Shown: in pieces, positions 1 through 10,724 of the stretch
Numbering within the stretch: the stretch's first letter is position 1
Layout of the letters: every line of letters begins with the position of its first letter
Assembly: GCA_033064195.1 (NCBI GenBank)
Contig: JARBJD010000387.1
Location: 1-64,000, forward strand
Source of the DNA: Blattamonas nauphoetae
Taxonomy: Eukaryota > Preaxostyla > Oxymonadida
Length of the DNA stretch: 64,000 nt
Reading direction: 5' to 3'
The notes under the pieces: generated by a model
What the model was told of the DNA's origin: nothing
Seen by the model: only the letters and a program-made list of their open reading frames with translations
Databases searched by the model: none
Program-made: the position numbers and the translations under genes

Positions 1-294
1 AAACATGTGTCCAATTCAAGAAAAAATTGTACTCCTGGGTTCATGCAGAAATCTAATTTCAACTGATAATTCAAGTGCAATAGAGCATTTTCGAGACTAT
101 TGAGTATTTTGCCTCTATTTCTTCACAATACATCTTATCCGTACTCTCCATTGTAGAACCTTCTTTTCACATTGTCTCACCTCATGATCTTCTCTCATCT
201 GTTTTTGGAAACAATAAATGTGTTCAATTGGCGTTTCAAAAAGTGTCGTTTCTCGTCACGATCGAAGCTCAATTTCGAAACAAACCCCTTTCCA
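1..294. other. No gene seen (left edge)
   Basis: AT-rich sequence beyond the 3' end of the first minus-strand gene. I see no conserved reading frame, RNA gene or repeat. The missing C-terminal half of the neighbouring helical-repeat paralogue does not continue here in any frame I could recognise. Confidence 0.5.
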
Positions 295-921
295 TCATAT
301 TTGAGTGATTTTAAGAATTTGGAGAAAAATAAAAAGTGAAACCATCCATAGTGTTTTGGCTCTTTTCAAAATTATTGGGACAGGTTGAGAGCATCGGATG
401 AACCAGTACACAATATCGGTCAGAAATAATTGTGGATTCGGAATCAAATGCATTTCCTGCAGATAAAAGTCTTGTGGGAGGAGAGAAAACAGTCCAGCTT
501 CGATGAAATGGAAACGAGTCGGTGAGAGGACACCATGACACAATTCGGACAAAAGGGAGAGAATGGAGATGACGAGTTCCTTTTTGGAACATCGCAGGAG
601 CGACACAAGAGATTTGATGAAACTGTCGAATGAACCATCGCGAGGATCGAAGAGAGGGTTGCGTATGTTCGTGTCTGAATACAACTTGACACAAATAGAC
701 CCCGCTTGATTCAGAAGAACATGTGCCTGTGCGGATGTTTGTTTGTCATAATCGTTTCCAGCTTCCAAATCGCTGGCAAGAGCTTCAAATGGTTCGGTGA
801 GTTGGGCAACTGTTTTGATGTCGCCGACATCTTTTATGAGTATAAAGGGTGTATGATTTTTTTGAACAGATGAACAGGTATTCGTTTGCACTTTGTGTTT
901 CGACAGTTGCAGACAACCCAT
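295..921 (-). pseudogene. Truncated helical-repeat family paralogue
   Basis: The open frame runs further upstream to 1152, but without an ATG at its head. The first family-like start is the ATG at 919-921, giving about 208 residues beginning MGCLQLS. Its middle matches the full paralogue at 1242-2279: a LTEPFEALASDLEAG-type opening, then FIKSLVSLLRCSKKELV and FHFIEAGLFSLLPQDFYL. These look like paired alpha helices of an ARM/HEAT-like fold. It stops after about residue 208, where the full paralogue continues for roughly 150 more residues starting with a FFRPIEPFLDFIC segment. It is therefore a 3'-truncated copy, probably non-functional or a short form. Its 5' flank (1081-1169) is a copy of the 3' tail of the coiled-coil gene at 2657. 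Cellular role unknown. Confidence 0.6.
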
Positions 922-1080
922 GGAGTTGTTTGGATCAGGACCTTCATTCGCCTTCTTCTGTCTGAACAACAATTTTCGGAACTTCCATTCACTGATTCTT
1001 CTAGGTTTCATGTGGACAACTTTCTTTCCACACATTTCTACCTTCTCCACGATGCGGATGCTCGTGGGTTCCCTGTTGAG

Positions 1081-1169
1081 GATTTCAGAGTTGAAATGCG
1101 AGAAAGAAAAACGATAAAGCAAGATTAGTCTCTCTACACACCCTTTCCACACAGATCTTGCTCCGTTCG
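1081..1169. repeat. Duplicated 89-bp gene tail, copy 1
   Basis: Nearly identical to 2604-2692, which holds the last dozen codons, stop and 3' flank of the coiled-coil gene. It lies immediately upstream of the truncated helical-repeat copy, so a local duplication carried the tail of one gene to the front of another. The two copies differ at only a few positions over 89 bp. Confidence 0.8.
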
Positions 1170-1241
1170 AGAAATCGATGAGGTGAACTTGTGCTAGTTA
1201 CCAATTTGTGTTCGATCGCCTCTCACTCAAAAATTTGGGCC

Positions 1242-2279
1242 TTAAATGAGGTTCCCACCCAACAGATCAATCAGTCGTGCCCCCACAAGTACAAAACGTG
1301 ATGAGTTGACTCCATACCCACGGCATCGGATGTGTAATTCGATCTCATCCGAGAACCCTTCGTCGTTCAGTTTGGTGACCATCTGCAGTCCTCTCTGAAG
1401 AACAACAGGATCTTCCTCCCTCCACGCTTTGAATCCATTCATCACACTCCGAATTAGGAGCTTGATCATCTCGTTTGATTCGAAGAAAGCGAGACAATCA
1501 GAGAACACGCAAGGAACTGAAGATGACAGCACGATTTTGGTCATCTGATGCAGCATTGGCGAGTGGACAACAAGTGCTCCGATCAGATTTGCGAAACCAT
1601 CTGGATTGGTCCATTTTTCGATTCTTCGACGATTCCGGCAGATGAAGTCCAAGAACGGCTCTATGGGTCGGAAGAACTTGTCGATGAAGATGTTTTGGAA
1701 CGTTTTCAAAGAAATTTCGCATTCGAAGCGGATCTTGAGGATGTTGTCTGGATGGAAACAATACAAGAACCAGTTCACCAGATCAATCAAGAATTTTCGC
1801 GGTTTCGTCAATAAATCCACATCTGGCAGATAGAATTCTTTTGGAAGGAGTGATAACAGTCCAGAATCCATAAATTTGAAGAGAATGGAAATATCAATCT
1901 CCACACAACACTCAGAAAGGCACGAAATGGTGGATTGGACTAGATCTTTGTTGGAACAAGTGAGGAGCGACACAATCGATTCGATGAAAGGATTGAACGA
2001 GCTGACTGTCGAACCAACGGTCTTGAAGTCATATTCATCATAAGCTGAATACATCCGGCAAATCGGGTCGATTCTCCTCAGAAGTGCACGCAGTTGTTTA
2101 GAGGCTGGTTTGTTAAACTTGTGACCTTCCTCTGAATCGCGAACAAGTGAGTGAAACAGTGGAATGAGATCATCCAGAGTATTGACATCTTCAGCCTTTG
2201 TCAAAAGAAACGAGGGGGGAGAATTGTCATGATCTGATGGACAGGAAGCCATTGCATCATTATGGATCGGGTCCTGCAT
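1242..2279 (-). CDS. Helical-repeat protein of a lineage-type family, full-length member
   Basis: Intact frame of about 345 residues from the ATG at 2277-2279 (MQDPIHND). The frame stays open upstream to 2336 but only with a TTG. It is the longest undamaged member of the local family and the reference for the copies at 295-921, 3873-4930 and 5015-5146. Hydrophobic helix pairs recur, for example FIESIVSLLTCSNKDLV, ILFKFMDSGLLSLLPKEFYL and FFRPIEPFLDFICRNRRR, ending VGARLIDLLGG. There is no signal peptide, membrane span or catalytic motif. The fold is probably ARM/HEAT-like and a scaffold role is possible but unproven. The family resembles abundant hypothetical proteins of Blattamonas; that is from memory, not a search. 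Confidence 0.75.
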   Translation of the reverse strand: MQDPIHNDAMASCPSDHDNSPPSFLLTKAEDVNTLDDLIPLFHSLVRDSEEGHKFNKPASKQLRALLRRIDPICRMYSAYDEYDFKTVGSTVSSFNPFIESIVSLLTCSNKDLVQSTISCLSECCVEIDISILFKFMDSGLLSLLPKEFYLPDVDLLTKPRKFLIDLVNWFLYCFHPDNILKIRFECEISLKTFQNIFIDKFFRPIEPFLDFICRNRRRIEKWTNPDGFANLIGALVVHSPMLHQMTKIVLSSSVPCVFSDCLAFFESNEMIKLLIRSVMNGFKAWREEDPVVLQRGLQMVTKLNDEGFSDEIELHIRCRGYGVNSSRFVLVGARLIDLLGGNLI

Positions 2280-2603
2280 TTTGGTAGAATTGACAAATGG
2301 ATCAGAACCAATATTATAAAATGGAGACCTGACCAATTTAGTTTGGAGCTTATTCTCAAAAATATCTATCCCCCAAACGAACTCAATGGCTTTGGAAGGA
2401 CGACGCGGACAGGATTCTGGTAAGAAACAGAAAGAGGGGACGAAAACTTTAATCCGTGATTGATAAAGTACATCTTAAAACATGTTACAAAGAATTGCTT
2501 CGAAACCGGTGGAAGTTGCATATAATCTGAAGCACAGCATGCAAGATGCTGTGACAAAACCGGAACAATTTCAAGAAATGGAAGAGATCAACTTTCGAGA
2601 GCG

Positions 2604-2692
2604 GATTACAGAGTTGAAATGCGATAAAGAAAGACGATAAAGCAAGATTAGTCTCTCTACACCCCCTTTCCACACAGATCTTGCTCCGTTCG
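2604..2692. repeat. Duplicated 89-bp gene tail, copy 2 (parent)
   Basis: This is the probable source of the copy at 1081-1169, because here the segment includes the in-frame 3' end and stop codon (2657-2659) of a real coding region. The same length in both places argues for a single recent duplication. Confidence 0.75.
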
Positions 2693-3713
2693 CACCAGCT
2701 CAATCAGCTTCCCGATGATTCCTGTCGATTCTCGGTCGCGTCGGTTTGCTTCGCTAATCTCTTCTTTCAGCGTCATCAATTCACGCTCCCCTTGCTTCTT
2801 GCTTTCTTCCATCCATCGCACTCTCTCTGCATATATCCGAAGCTGCTTCTCCAGAAACACCGTTCGTTCCTTCAGCTCCTTCAACTGCACTGCTTGTTCG
2901 TCATTCGGATCCAAAGTCTGCGACAACGACCTCAAACTCCCCGACGATGCAGACGGCGAGAACTGGCTTGAAGATGAGCCATGCAAATCCGCGTTCACAG
3001 GCGGGAGGATCGTGGGCGTCCCAGATCCCGGAAGAGAAGGACGCCGAGTGAAGACGGGAGAGGTGCTGTGGCTGGACGAATGGGAAGAGGGGCCGGAAGG
3101 CTGAGCAAAGACCGCAGGACCCGATTCTGGTTCAGCCGAAGTGTCCTTCGAAGAATGCTCACTATCAAGACGCTTCGGGGTCTGACTGTCGTTCGCATCC
3201 GATCCATCCTGCGGGGGCTCTGCTGTTTGCTTGGTTTCAGCGTCTTCCGCCTTTTGGTTGATGAGATCTTGGATCTCCGCATTTTCTGCCTGAAAACCAT
3301 TCACAAGAAAAGCACAAACATTCAACATTTCCAGTGCATTCAAGCATTGTTGATTCACATTCGAATGCAATTTTTGCAAAAGCGGAAGATAGTTTTGCTG
3401 AGACAGCGAGTAAATGACAGAATAATCAGACGATTTTGGCCTTCTCCAATGTGCGAAGTTGGGTCAACAAACGCATCTGCTCCTTCAGCCCCAGCAATTC
3501 CGTGTCATCTGGCTTCTCTTCCAGTTTCTTATCCACACTCAGCAGCATCTTTCCCAGCTTTTCAATTTGAACTGTCATCTCCTCCGATTCTTTTGTTTGT
3601 CCCTCAATAACATCACCAAGCGTGTCTTGGACATCGCTAAGTGTGTCATAATACTGGTCGAGTGAGAGTTCCGATTGTGAGAATGCCGTTTGCGTTGGTG
3701 TGATTGGCGACAA
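2657..3713 (-). CDS. Coiled-coil protein, two visible exons, 5' end unresolved
   Basis: The upstream exon (3432 to about 3713) encodes an acidic coiled-coil stretch with LSDVQDTLGDVIEGQTKESEE and a KLEEKPDDTELLGLKEQM segment. A 34-nt intron (3398-3431, minus-strand GTCTGA...TCTCAG) restores the frame into the second exon (2657-3397), which opens QNYLPLLQKLHSNVNQQ. Next comes a Ser/Pro/Thr-rich disordered middle, then a second coiled coil (LKERTVFLEKQLRIYAERVRW) and the stop. The intron length is not a multiple of three and both sides match in phase 0, which supports splicing. No ATG heads the first exon in frame; a CTCTCAG just upstream at about 3720 may be another acceptor, so a further 5' exon is likely. 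Function not recognised; a cytoskeletal or scaffold role would be a guess. Confidence 0.65.
3398..3431 (-). other. Predicted 34-nt intron
   Basis: GT at 3431-3430 and AG at 3399-3398 on the minus strand. Removing it joins the frame ending KAKI to the frame starting QNYLP in phase 0. Confidence 0.6.
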
Positions 3714-3872
3714 GATCTGAGAGTAGAAAGACAGACATGAAACTCAAAATGTGATACATGTGATTGAGACGAAATATAGAGGATGTTGTCAGATAAAATC
3801 AGACGAAACTCTTGTTCGAATCATTGTTTTATATGGTTCGGATCAAACACGGAACAATTCGGTATTTACTCA

Positions 3873-4930
3873 ATGGGAAACAATTCAAACTCAGACCAAC
3901 GCAATTCCATCGACCACATCGACCGAGACACTTCTGATGAAGCAACTCCCCTATTTCTGAGAATCCGACCCTACTACATCGAAACTGTCGCGCAATCATT
4001 GACCCCAATCCAGTCGCTTGTAGACTTCATCCGAAAGGGAAACAAGCTCGATGACAAAGCAACCAAACAAGCATCTCTTATTTTGAAGAGGACTTCAGAG
4101 AAGATTCACAAGTCCGACGATGCAGAACAGATTCTCTTCGAACTCGTTCCCACACCCAATCGCTCTTGTTCCGGTTTCGCCGAGTCGTTTGTGCTGCTCC
4201 TCACACAATCCAACGAGGAAGTTGTTCTCTCTGCATTGTCACTTCTGAGAGTTATTCTGTTCGATGTCCAATCAGACACCGTTTTGCCTTTGTCGAAACA
4301 GGGTTCTTCACATTCCTCCCACCCGCATTCTACGAACACGAAATGCATATCTTCCACCCATGCAGTTTGGATCTGACGCGGATTGTGAAAGACTGCCTGA
4401 TTGACTTGCATCCTGATTTCTCTCGCAGACTCTGCTCCAACAGGGACCTTTCGATATCCGCCTTCCAACAAATCTTCGTCGACATGTTCTTCCGGCCCGT
4501 CGAACCGTTTCTGGACTTCATCTGCAAGAATCGACGTCAAATCCAAGATTCTTGGAATTCTTATCTTTTCTCCGATCTTCTTGGACGGATAGTGATCAAT
4601 TCACCCTTTCTGGAAGAGATGACTCAGTTCATGTTGTCATATTTGTTTGTTGTGACATACACAGACTCTCTTCATTTCTTCGAAGATGACATCTCGACAG
4701 GTGGCCTCATTCAGAATTTAACGAAAGATGCCGGATCGTGGGAGGAGGATCCAGCTGTTCAAAAGCGATACAACCAACTGCTGCTCAAACTGAGCGAAGA
4801 AGGACTTTGGGACGAGAGCGAGCTGAACGTCCGATGTCGCTGTTATTCTGCCAAAGAAAGGCGGGTTGTCTTCATTGGAGCACAGCTGATGCAGAGTTTT
4901 GGGGGGAATACTCCGTTCTTTGTGGAATAA
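3873..4930 (+). pseudogene. Helical-repeat family paralogue with a frameshift
   Basis: It starts at ATG 3873 (MGNNSNSDQ) and follows the family pattern (SLTPIQSLVDFIRKGNKLDD, FAESFVLLLTQSNEEVV). At about 4280-4290 the family match moves into another frame, which then continues with RFAFVETGFFTFLPPAFY, FFRPVEPFLDFICKNRR and VFIGAQLMQSFGG up to the stop at 4928-4930. The join is a one-base frame change with no room for an intron. It is either a recently disabled gene or an assembly error; all other family landmarks are present in order. It lies head-to-head with the coiled-coil gene across a gap of about 150 bp that may hold a shared promoter. Confidence 0.65.
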
Positions 4931-5014
4931 GAGAACATGCACTTCCTTTTTCTTCTTCAATTCTCCCAATTTCATTTCAAGATGCTTCACAGCCCTCACT
5001 TCATTCCTTTCTTT

Positions 5015-5146
5015 ATGGAAAGCAATTCTTCTTCAGACCAACAGCGTCCAATCGACGATAAAGCGACTGAACAACTGATCGACACTTTGAGAGGGTTTTT
5101 TAAGGACCTGGACAAGAAGAGGATCATGCCCTTTCTTCGTATCTGA
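5015..5146 (+). pseudogene. 5' scrap of a helical-repeat family gene
   Basis: Short frame starting MESNSSSDQQRPIDDKATEQ. It matches the SNSDQRNSID and DDKATKQ stretches at the head of the paralogue just upstream, then stops after about 43 residues. It is probably a remnant of a partial tandem duplication of the 3873-4930 copy. No downstream family sequence follows. Confidence 0.55.
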
Positions 5147-6032
5147 AAACTATACGCAACTCGTTCAAAGATGATTCCACGTCGATTCTGTTCATCCTGT
5201 CATTCACTCTCTCCAATCGCCAACTTAGAACATAGTTTTGCTCTTCCTTCCACCCTGCTTCAACAACATTGCTTTCTTCTCGTTTCGTTTTGTCGTTTTC
5301 GCCGTCCGTGGCGTTCTTCGTTCTTTGTTCATCGTAGTCACTCCTTCCTTCTTCCCTGTCTTGCTTTGTTTGGTTCCTGTGTTGTCTTGTGATTGGCGTT
5401 TCGCCCACTCAGTGTCAGCCCCGTGTGCCCCTCTCTGATGGATTGGAGAGAGTATGTTCTTCACACCGTGGGATTTGACTGCTGTTTTCCATTAAGCATA
5501 ACCTGGAATCCATGAACTCAGGTTCTCTATTTTTCCACTTTTTAATTCATAGATCCCTTTAAATAATGACATCTTTGACAAATCAACAACAGAGGAGGCG
5601 AGGAAGATGGCGAGAAACAAATGGTTTTGAATGAATGTTGCCACAAAATGGAAAAGCACAAAAGAAGCAGAACACACCTCAAACAAATTGTGGATGACTG
5701 TTGAATGGTCATACTGTCGGACGCACCTCATTTAGACGAGACAAACGATCTGTGTTTCTGAGATGTCCAAAAGTCGAGATTGCGTGAGATAATCTTGTCA
5801 CAAAGGCTCGTATAGTGACACAATAAATTGATTGGAGAGAGGACGGTTGACAATGTGACAGTCAAAGACAGCCGCGTTTAGAACGACGAACCAATAAGAG
5901 GAAACCATTTCTGGACGATTGGAGGCGATCACGGAATCTGTTCGTCGGCACCAGCAATCACATCATTCCCGACATCCGATGGGAGTCCGCAGAAATGAGT
6001 GAGGTGCATTCGAGAGAGGCGGTTCCGGCGAG
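5147..6032. other. Gene-poor spacer
   Basis: About 890 bp with only short overlapping frames of biased composition (T/C-rich plus strand around 5200-5420, and a hydrophobic minus-strand frame of 79 codons at 5492-5731). None resembles its neighbours or a known family, and I see no RNA gene or repeat. Confidence 0.5.
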
Positions 6033-7103
6033 TTATCGACGATGCAACCATTGCGGTCTTTCCACATTCGATCCCATCAATTTTAAGAATGGCAGGCAAT
6101 CTTCGACAAGACGGAAACTAAAATGTTCGCTCTTTTCGTGCATCGTCATCTGATCGAGTGAATCGTCGAAGCCTTCCGAGATCAGAGCCCGGATCATCCT
6201 TTTCCCAGATTTGGCGACTTCTGGACCTTCGATCTTCCATTCTCCGATCGAATAGCAGATGTGCATGAGAGGAATCCAGATATCAATATCCCTTTCGACG
6301 AACGAGAGGCAGCTTGAGAATGCCATCACAATCGGAGATGTGAGGATAAACTCCAATGTTGGCCGATGAAATGGGCCGATTCGAAGGAATGTGTTCAAAA
6401 GATATACGAATGATCTCAACAAGTCATCACTGAGGATGAATCGATTTGTGATCAGAAATGTCACAAATCGATACGATGGGAGCACGACCTTCTCAAGGAT
6501 CATTTTACGATTTTTGAATTTGTCGATGACAGAAATGTTGCCGACATCCATGAGAGATGAGGGAAACGCGAGGTAGATGCAATCGATGATGATTGACTGA
6601 TTCCCCGTTAGTGGCAGCGTGTGAGGTTGGACTGTCGCGAACACTTTGGCGACGAGATCTGACTCCATGAGACCATCTCGAATTGCAGACGATACAGCGC
6701 TGATTGTAAAACGAAGGAACTTGAACGTTGCAGCAACTATAGTCGAGTGAGGAGAAGACAGCAGAGTCAGAATGCCCTCAATAAAGCCAGAAAGTGGGCT
6801 GGCTGAAGAGGGAACGAGGTCTGTCGCAGGTTTCGGTGCAAAATCGTGTTCGTTCCATTCCGGTTCGAGGGTCTTCAGAAATTGAACAGCTCTGTTTTGA
6901 AGAGCATCGTCAAAAGGGTATTCAACTTTCACAAGGGCAACAAGCGAAGAGTACATCTTCGATTTGTCCTCAATCGACAAGTCTGAGTTCGCATTGAAAT
7001 GCAGAAATGGTTCTTGTATTGGCTCCACAGTTGAATGTGAATTCGGTGAACGATTCAAGCAGGCATCAATGGATGTGTTTATTGCAAGTGTTCTCTCTTC
7101 CAT
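6033..7103 (-). CDS. Helical-repeat protein, more distant family
   Basis: Intact frame of 356 residues from the ATG at 7101-7103 (MEERTLAIN). After a short polar head it has FLHFNANSDLSIEDKSKMYS, a YPFDDALQNRAVQFLKTLEP segment and a series of hydrophobic helices (FIEGILTLLSSPHSTIVAAT, LRSFVYLLNTFLRIGPFH), compatible with an ARM/HEAT-like alpha solenoid. The pattern FIEGIL.LL.S...... is shared with the 1242-2279 family, so the two are probably distant relatives. No enzyme motif, signal peptide or membrane span. Proteins with this opening are, from memory, very numerous in Blattamonas. Function unknown. Confidence 0.7.
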   Translation of the reverse strand: MEERTLAINTSIDACLNRSPNSHSTVEPIQEPFLHFNANSDLSIEDKSKMYSSLVALVKVEYPFDDALQNRAVQFLKTLEPEWNEHDFAPKPATDLVPSSASPLSGFIEGILTLLSSPHSTIVAATFKFLRFTISAVSSAIRDGLMESDLVAKVFATVQPHTLPLTGNQSIIIDCIYLAFPSSLMDVGNISVIDKFKNRKMILEKVVLPSYRFVTFLITNRFILSDDLLRSFVYLLNTFLRIGPFHRPTLEFILTSPIVMAFSSCLSFVERDIDIWIPLMHICYSIGEWKIEGPEVAKSGKRMIRALISEGFDDSLDQMTMHEKSEHFSFRLVEDCLPFLKLMGSNVERPQWLHRR

Positions 7104-7267
7104 TGAAAGCGAAGAGGATCACCCCATTTTGTGTCACAAGTTGATTCAGAACAAAGTTGTTGCATAAAGCATGAATTTATCGATCCAATGTGATGAACAT
7201 AAAGAGATGAATGAAATCAATCATCATTGACAACAAATTTGTCCGAATTTCTAAAAAAATGACAGGT

Positions 7268-10200
7268 TTATTCTTCCCTCACGAACGACTTCAGTCTGAC
7301 AGCCTCGCTGTACATCTTCGCCATCATCTCGTGCGACTCGTCCAGACATCTCGAGCACGACCCAAGTGAAATGGCCAGCGACATCCATTTCTCTGCTTCT
7401 GAGAAATTCGACATCTTGAAATAGTAGCTGCCGTTGTTCCACGCAGACGTGACCAGCCAGAGCATCTCGTCTTTCGGGTAGAACTGCTGCATGTGCGGGT
7501 GGGAGCGGATGAGGGAGTGGACGGCTGTGTAATGAGGGTAGCATGATTGCTTGTTTGGTTGGTATGTGATGATCAAGCGGTTGATCTCAGAGATGAATGA
7601 GATGGTTTGGATGAGAGTGTTGTGGTGGACAGGGTCGGCTCCGTTTTCAGTCATGTCGTGAAGTTCTTGCGTGAACACCTCGAGACTTGCTTTGAGAGTG
7701 CGTTGGTGAAGAGAAGTGAGAGAGAATCGAGACGGGAGCGAATGAAGCGGTGTCGTCACCTCTCTGTCTACCTCCTTCCGAACGAGAGACGACATCACAA
7801 GCAGCATCTTTCCGCCCATCTTTCCAACACGTGCAATTTGAAGAAGTCGTTCCGCCTTTTCCTCTCTCAGATATACACATGCTTCGAACTGGAGTGAGAT
7901 GAGAAGGGGCGCTGGTGGATCGTCGGCCAAAAGATGAGGATCGGCCAGGAGATCTTCAGTGAGAGCGATGTCCAGGTGATTCAGAGCTTGTCGAGCCAGC
8001 TGTGTCTTTGTGTGTGAGTCGAGTGTGTTGGATCTGATGTAGTCGAGCTGGCTGGATGCGATCATCATGTGGCATGTCCTCTCTTCCTCTTTTGGGACGA
8101 TTACGTTGTCTTTCTTTGCGTTTGAGAGATCGACTCGTGCTGTCCGCTTCACTTGTTGGATCGATTCCGGTGAAACGAGAGGCTGGGTCTCCATGTTGTG
8201 GAGGAAGAACAGCGCAGATTCGAAGCAGCTTACACAAATCGTCATTTCGGAGCGATGGCCTGCCTCAATCCCAGCATTCCACGCGCATCGGTAACACCAA
8301 TCGATCATTCCTTTGGAATCGTCCTTCCAATTGTGGTGTCGTCTCTGTAACTCAATCACCGTATCCTTCAGCGTGGTGAAGAGCTGTCCCATTTCTTTCA
8401 AGTCCCAACTCGCTTCGGGATGGTGTGTGTGAAGCTGGAGCATTTGAACCAGCGCGAACATCTTCTTTTCGAGTTTGCCAGCCTGTTCCCCTTCACTCCC
8501 AGTCAGCTCGAACGAGTTCAGATACTCTCTGAGGAATGCCAGGCAGAATTCTGGTTCCCCAACCGACTCGAACTCCTGTGCCACACTTTCCAACACATCG
8601 AGAAGTGCTGATGTGTCTGTTGGGATCGTGGTGGCTGCGGTGGGTGGAGGAGGTGTGGAGTGATCGGTCTCATCCACAAGCATTCCTGAGCGTGCTGGAG
8701 TATCAGAAGAATGGGATTCGATGAGGGCAGTCGCGATCGTCTTCGCTTCATCCAGATTTCCTTTGCGCAGAGCAAGCTTGAGAGTGAGAAGACGAGAGAG
8801 TGGGGAGAGAGTCGTGCTTCCTTCGAGTGTTGCGAGGAATTGGCACGCTGACTCGGCTTCTGTGATGTTCTGAGAGCTGAGATAGGCAAATGAGATGGTT
8901 CGGATGAGCGGGACGAGATTCGGTGATGGGGATACAGGAACTTTGATGGAGAGCGAGGAGAACGAGTGAAGTGGGATTGGCGAGACTTCTGTTGAGATCG
9001 ATTCAGACTGCGAGAGGTCGATCAGAAGGCAGAGCATGAAGAACGAGATGGAGGAATGGAAATTGGATTTGGAGAACTGATCCACCCCTTCGTTCCATGC
9101 CAACGTGTAGAAAGAGTGCTGCCATGTGGTGAAATCGTCGTTGATCCCATCGGGAGAATTTCGGAGAAATTCCTGCGACATTTGAAGCATCATTTCAGCT
9201 CGTTGCAGGGCCAAGGTTTCGAAGTCGGGATGAGTTGATTGTGATGAGTGTGGGAAGGTGTGCGAATTGTCGATCAGGAGAGAGAAAAAGTTGATGTTGG
9301 CAGTGAGAGTAACAAGGGTTGGAACTCCACGGATTTGATATTGATTGATCAGACATTCAAACGCTGACGTTGAAAATTGGCTAAAAAAGACAGAAACGGC
9401 GAGAATAGAAAGAGAACAAGGCCAGACTGTGAATACTGCCGAAAGTCGATGAGCGACGCGTGGAGAAATGTGAATTGGTCTTCATCCCAATCTCCGTTTC
9501 CTTCATCAGCCTGCTTCACTTTTGAATCCACCAGTTCCTTCCAGAGAGACAGAGCACTATCTTCTTTCCGAGTCGTCGCGAAGAATGTGATCGCGGATTG
9601 CAGGGCAAAGTCCGAACGATCCGTTGAGAGAAGAAGAGCGATGTAATGCTCAGCAGAGCTGAATTGCTTCAGTCGGACAAGCACTGGAGTGATGATCCTG
9701 TTCCAAAAAAGAGGGAGTGGATAAATGAGGACTAAAGAATAGAAAACCGAATTAACTTTGCTTTTTGTGGAGAAGTGTCAGTTTCCCACTCAACTTTCTG
9801 GTCAAGACAGGTCAGGGCCTCCTGATACCAGAAGACAGCTTCCTCGTCGCACGACTTCGAAACAGCAGCTGCGCCGAACGTATACAACAAATTGGACAGC
9901 TCCCACAAGATATTTGCATCAGAAAGATCAGCTGGGGTGAAGAGAAGGTTGTATGTTGCTTGGCTTTGTTGATAAGGTTCCTTCGACCACGACAGCTCGA
10001 GATAGACGAGATTGAACTCGTGAAAGAGCTTCTGGCGAGGGAGAGACACTGTTTCTGGATGTGCAGAGTGGTCCTGAGGATTAAGGAAGGCAGTCGCTTT
10101 GTTGAGGAAGGACAGGGCTCTGTCGTTTTGTTTCGAGTTTAGATAAGCTGAACAGATGATGAACAAGAAATGCAGACCACTGGCAGTTTTTGTGGCTATC

Positions 10201-10505
10201 ATGAACAAATTTTCGTTCCCTTCATGTGGTTGAGGAGTTGACAGTTCGAAGAGGACGAAGGCGAGATTTCGAAGTTCGGCAATGAAATATGAATTATCTG
10301 CAGATCCTTTTAACTGTTGGCGAATGGATTCATTCCATACGAAGCAGGCTTTCTCGTTTAAGGTTGTTTTTACATCAGGAGTTGCTTCTCGGAAGATCGA
10401 ATCCAAAGATGAGGTGAGAGACGATAGTGATTCCGGAGTGGCATGTGCGAGACTGTCAGAGGAGAGAGAAGCTAAACACTCGCCAACAGTCTGGTAGTTT
10501 GACAT
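7268..10505 (-). CDS. SPO22/ZIP4/TEX11-like TPR protein, three exons
   Basis: Exon 1 is 9757-10505 (ATG at 10503-10505, MSNYQTVGEC). A 59-nt intron (9698-9756) follows, then exon 2 (9697 down to about 9412-9426, donor ambiguous). A short intron ends in TTTTTTAG, and exon 3 is 9380-7268, giving about 1040 residues in total. The protein is all alpha-helical with TPR-like units. Several carry an aromatic A-W-N motif followed by a helix pair: LAWNEGVDQFSKSNF, CAWNAGIEAGHRSE and SAWNNGSYYFKMSNFSEAEKW. That spacing recalls the SPO22 domain of the ZMM crossover factor ZIP4/TEX11, which scaffolds meiotic recombination complexes. The family call rests on pattern memory only; a generic TPR scaffold is the alternative. 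It is divergent from the HECT ligase across about 220 bp. Confidence 0.55.
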
Positions 10506-10724
10506 AGATCGATAATCTTGTCTGTACCGACATTCCTGCTCTGAATGATAAAAAAAACCTGGTTTGATCTTGACGACCTGAAATCCTTGTCCTGAATTGG
10601 CGATTTTTCCGACTGTGCTGGACTAGAGATTGATTTAACGATGATCAACTGGTTCAAATGATCCATTTCGCAAGACAAGTCGAAACAAAGCGATCCTTTG
10701 ACCCTTTACTTTTGATCGTCACGG
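10506..10724. promoter_or_regulatory. Divergent promoter interval
   Basis: The 219 bp between the start codons of the SPO22-like gene (minus) and the HECT ligase (plus) must hold the promoters of both. I see no clear TATA box or other motif I would defend. Confidence 0.4.

Noticed and set aside
311-694. Overlapping minus-strand frames of 127 and 82 codons
   Set aside because: They lie over the truncated helical-repeat copy in another frame and have no family pattern; shadow frames.
4937-5061. Second gene on the plus strand right after the frameshifted paralogue
   Set aside because: The frame before MESNSSSD is T-rich without family match; only the short family scrap from 5015 is supported.
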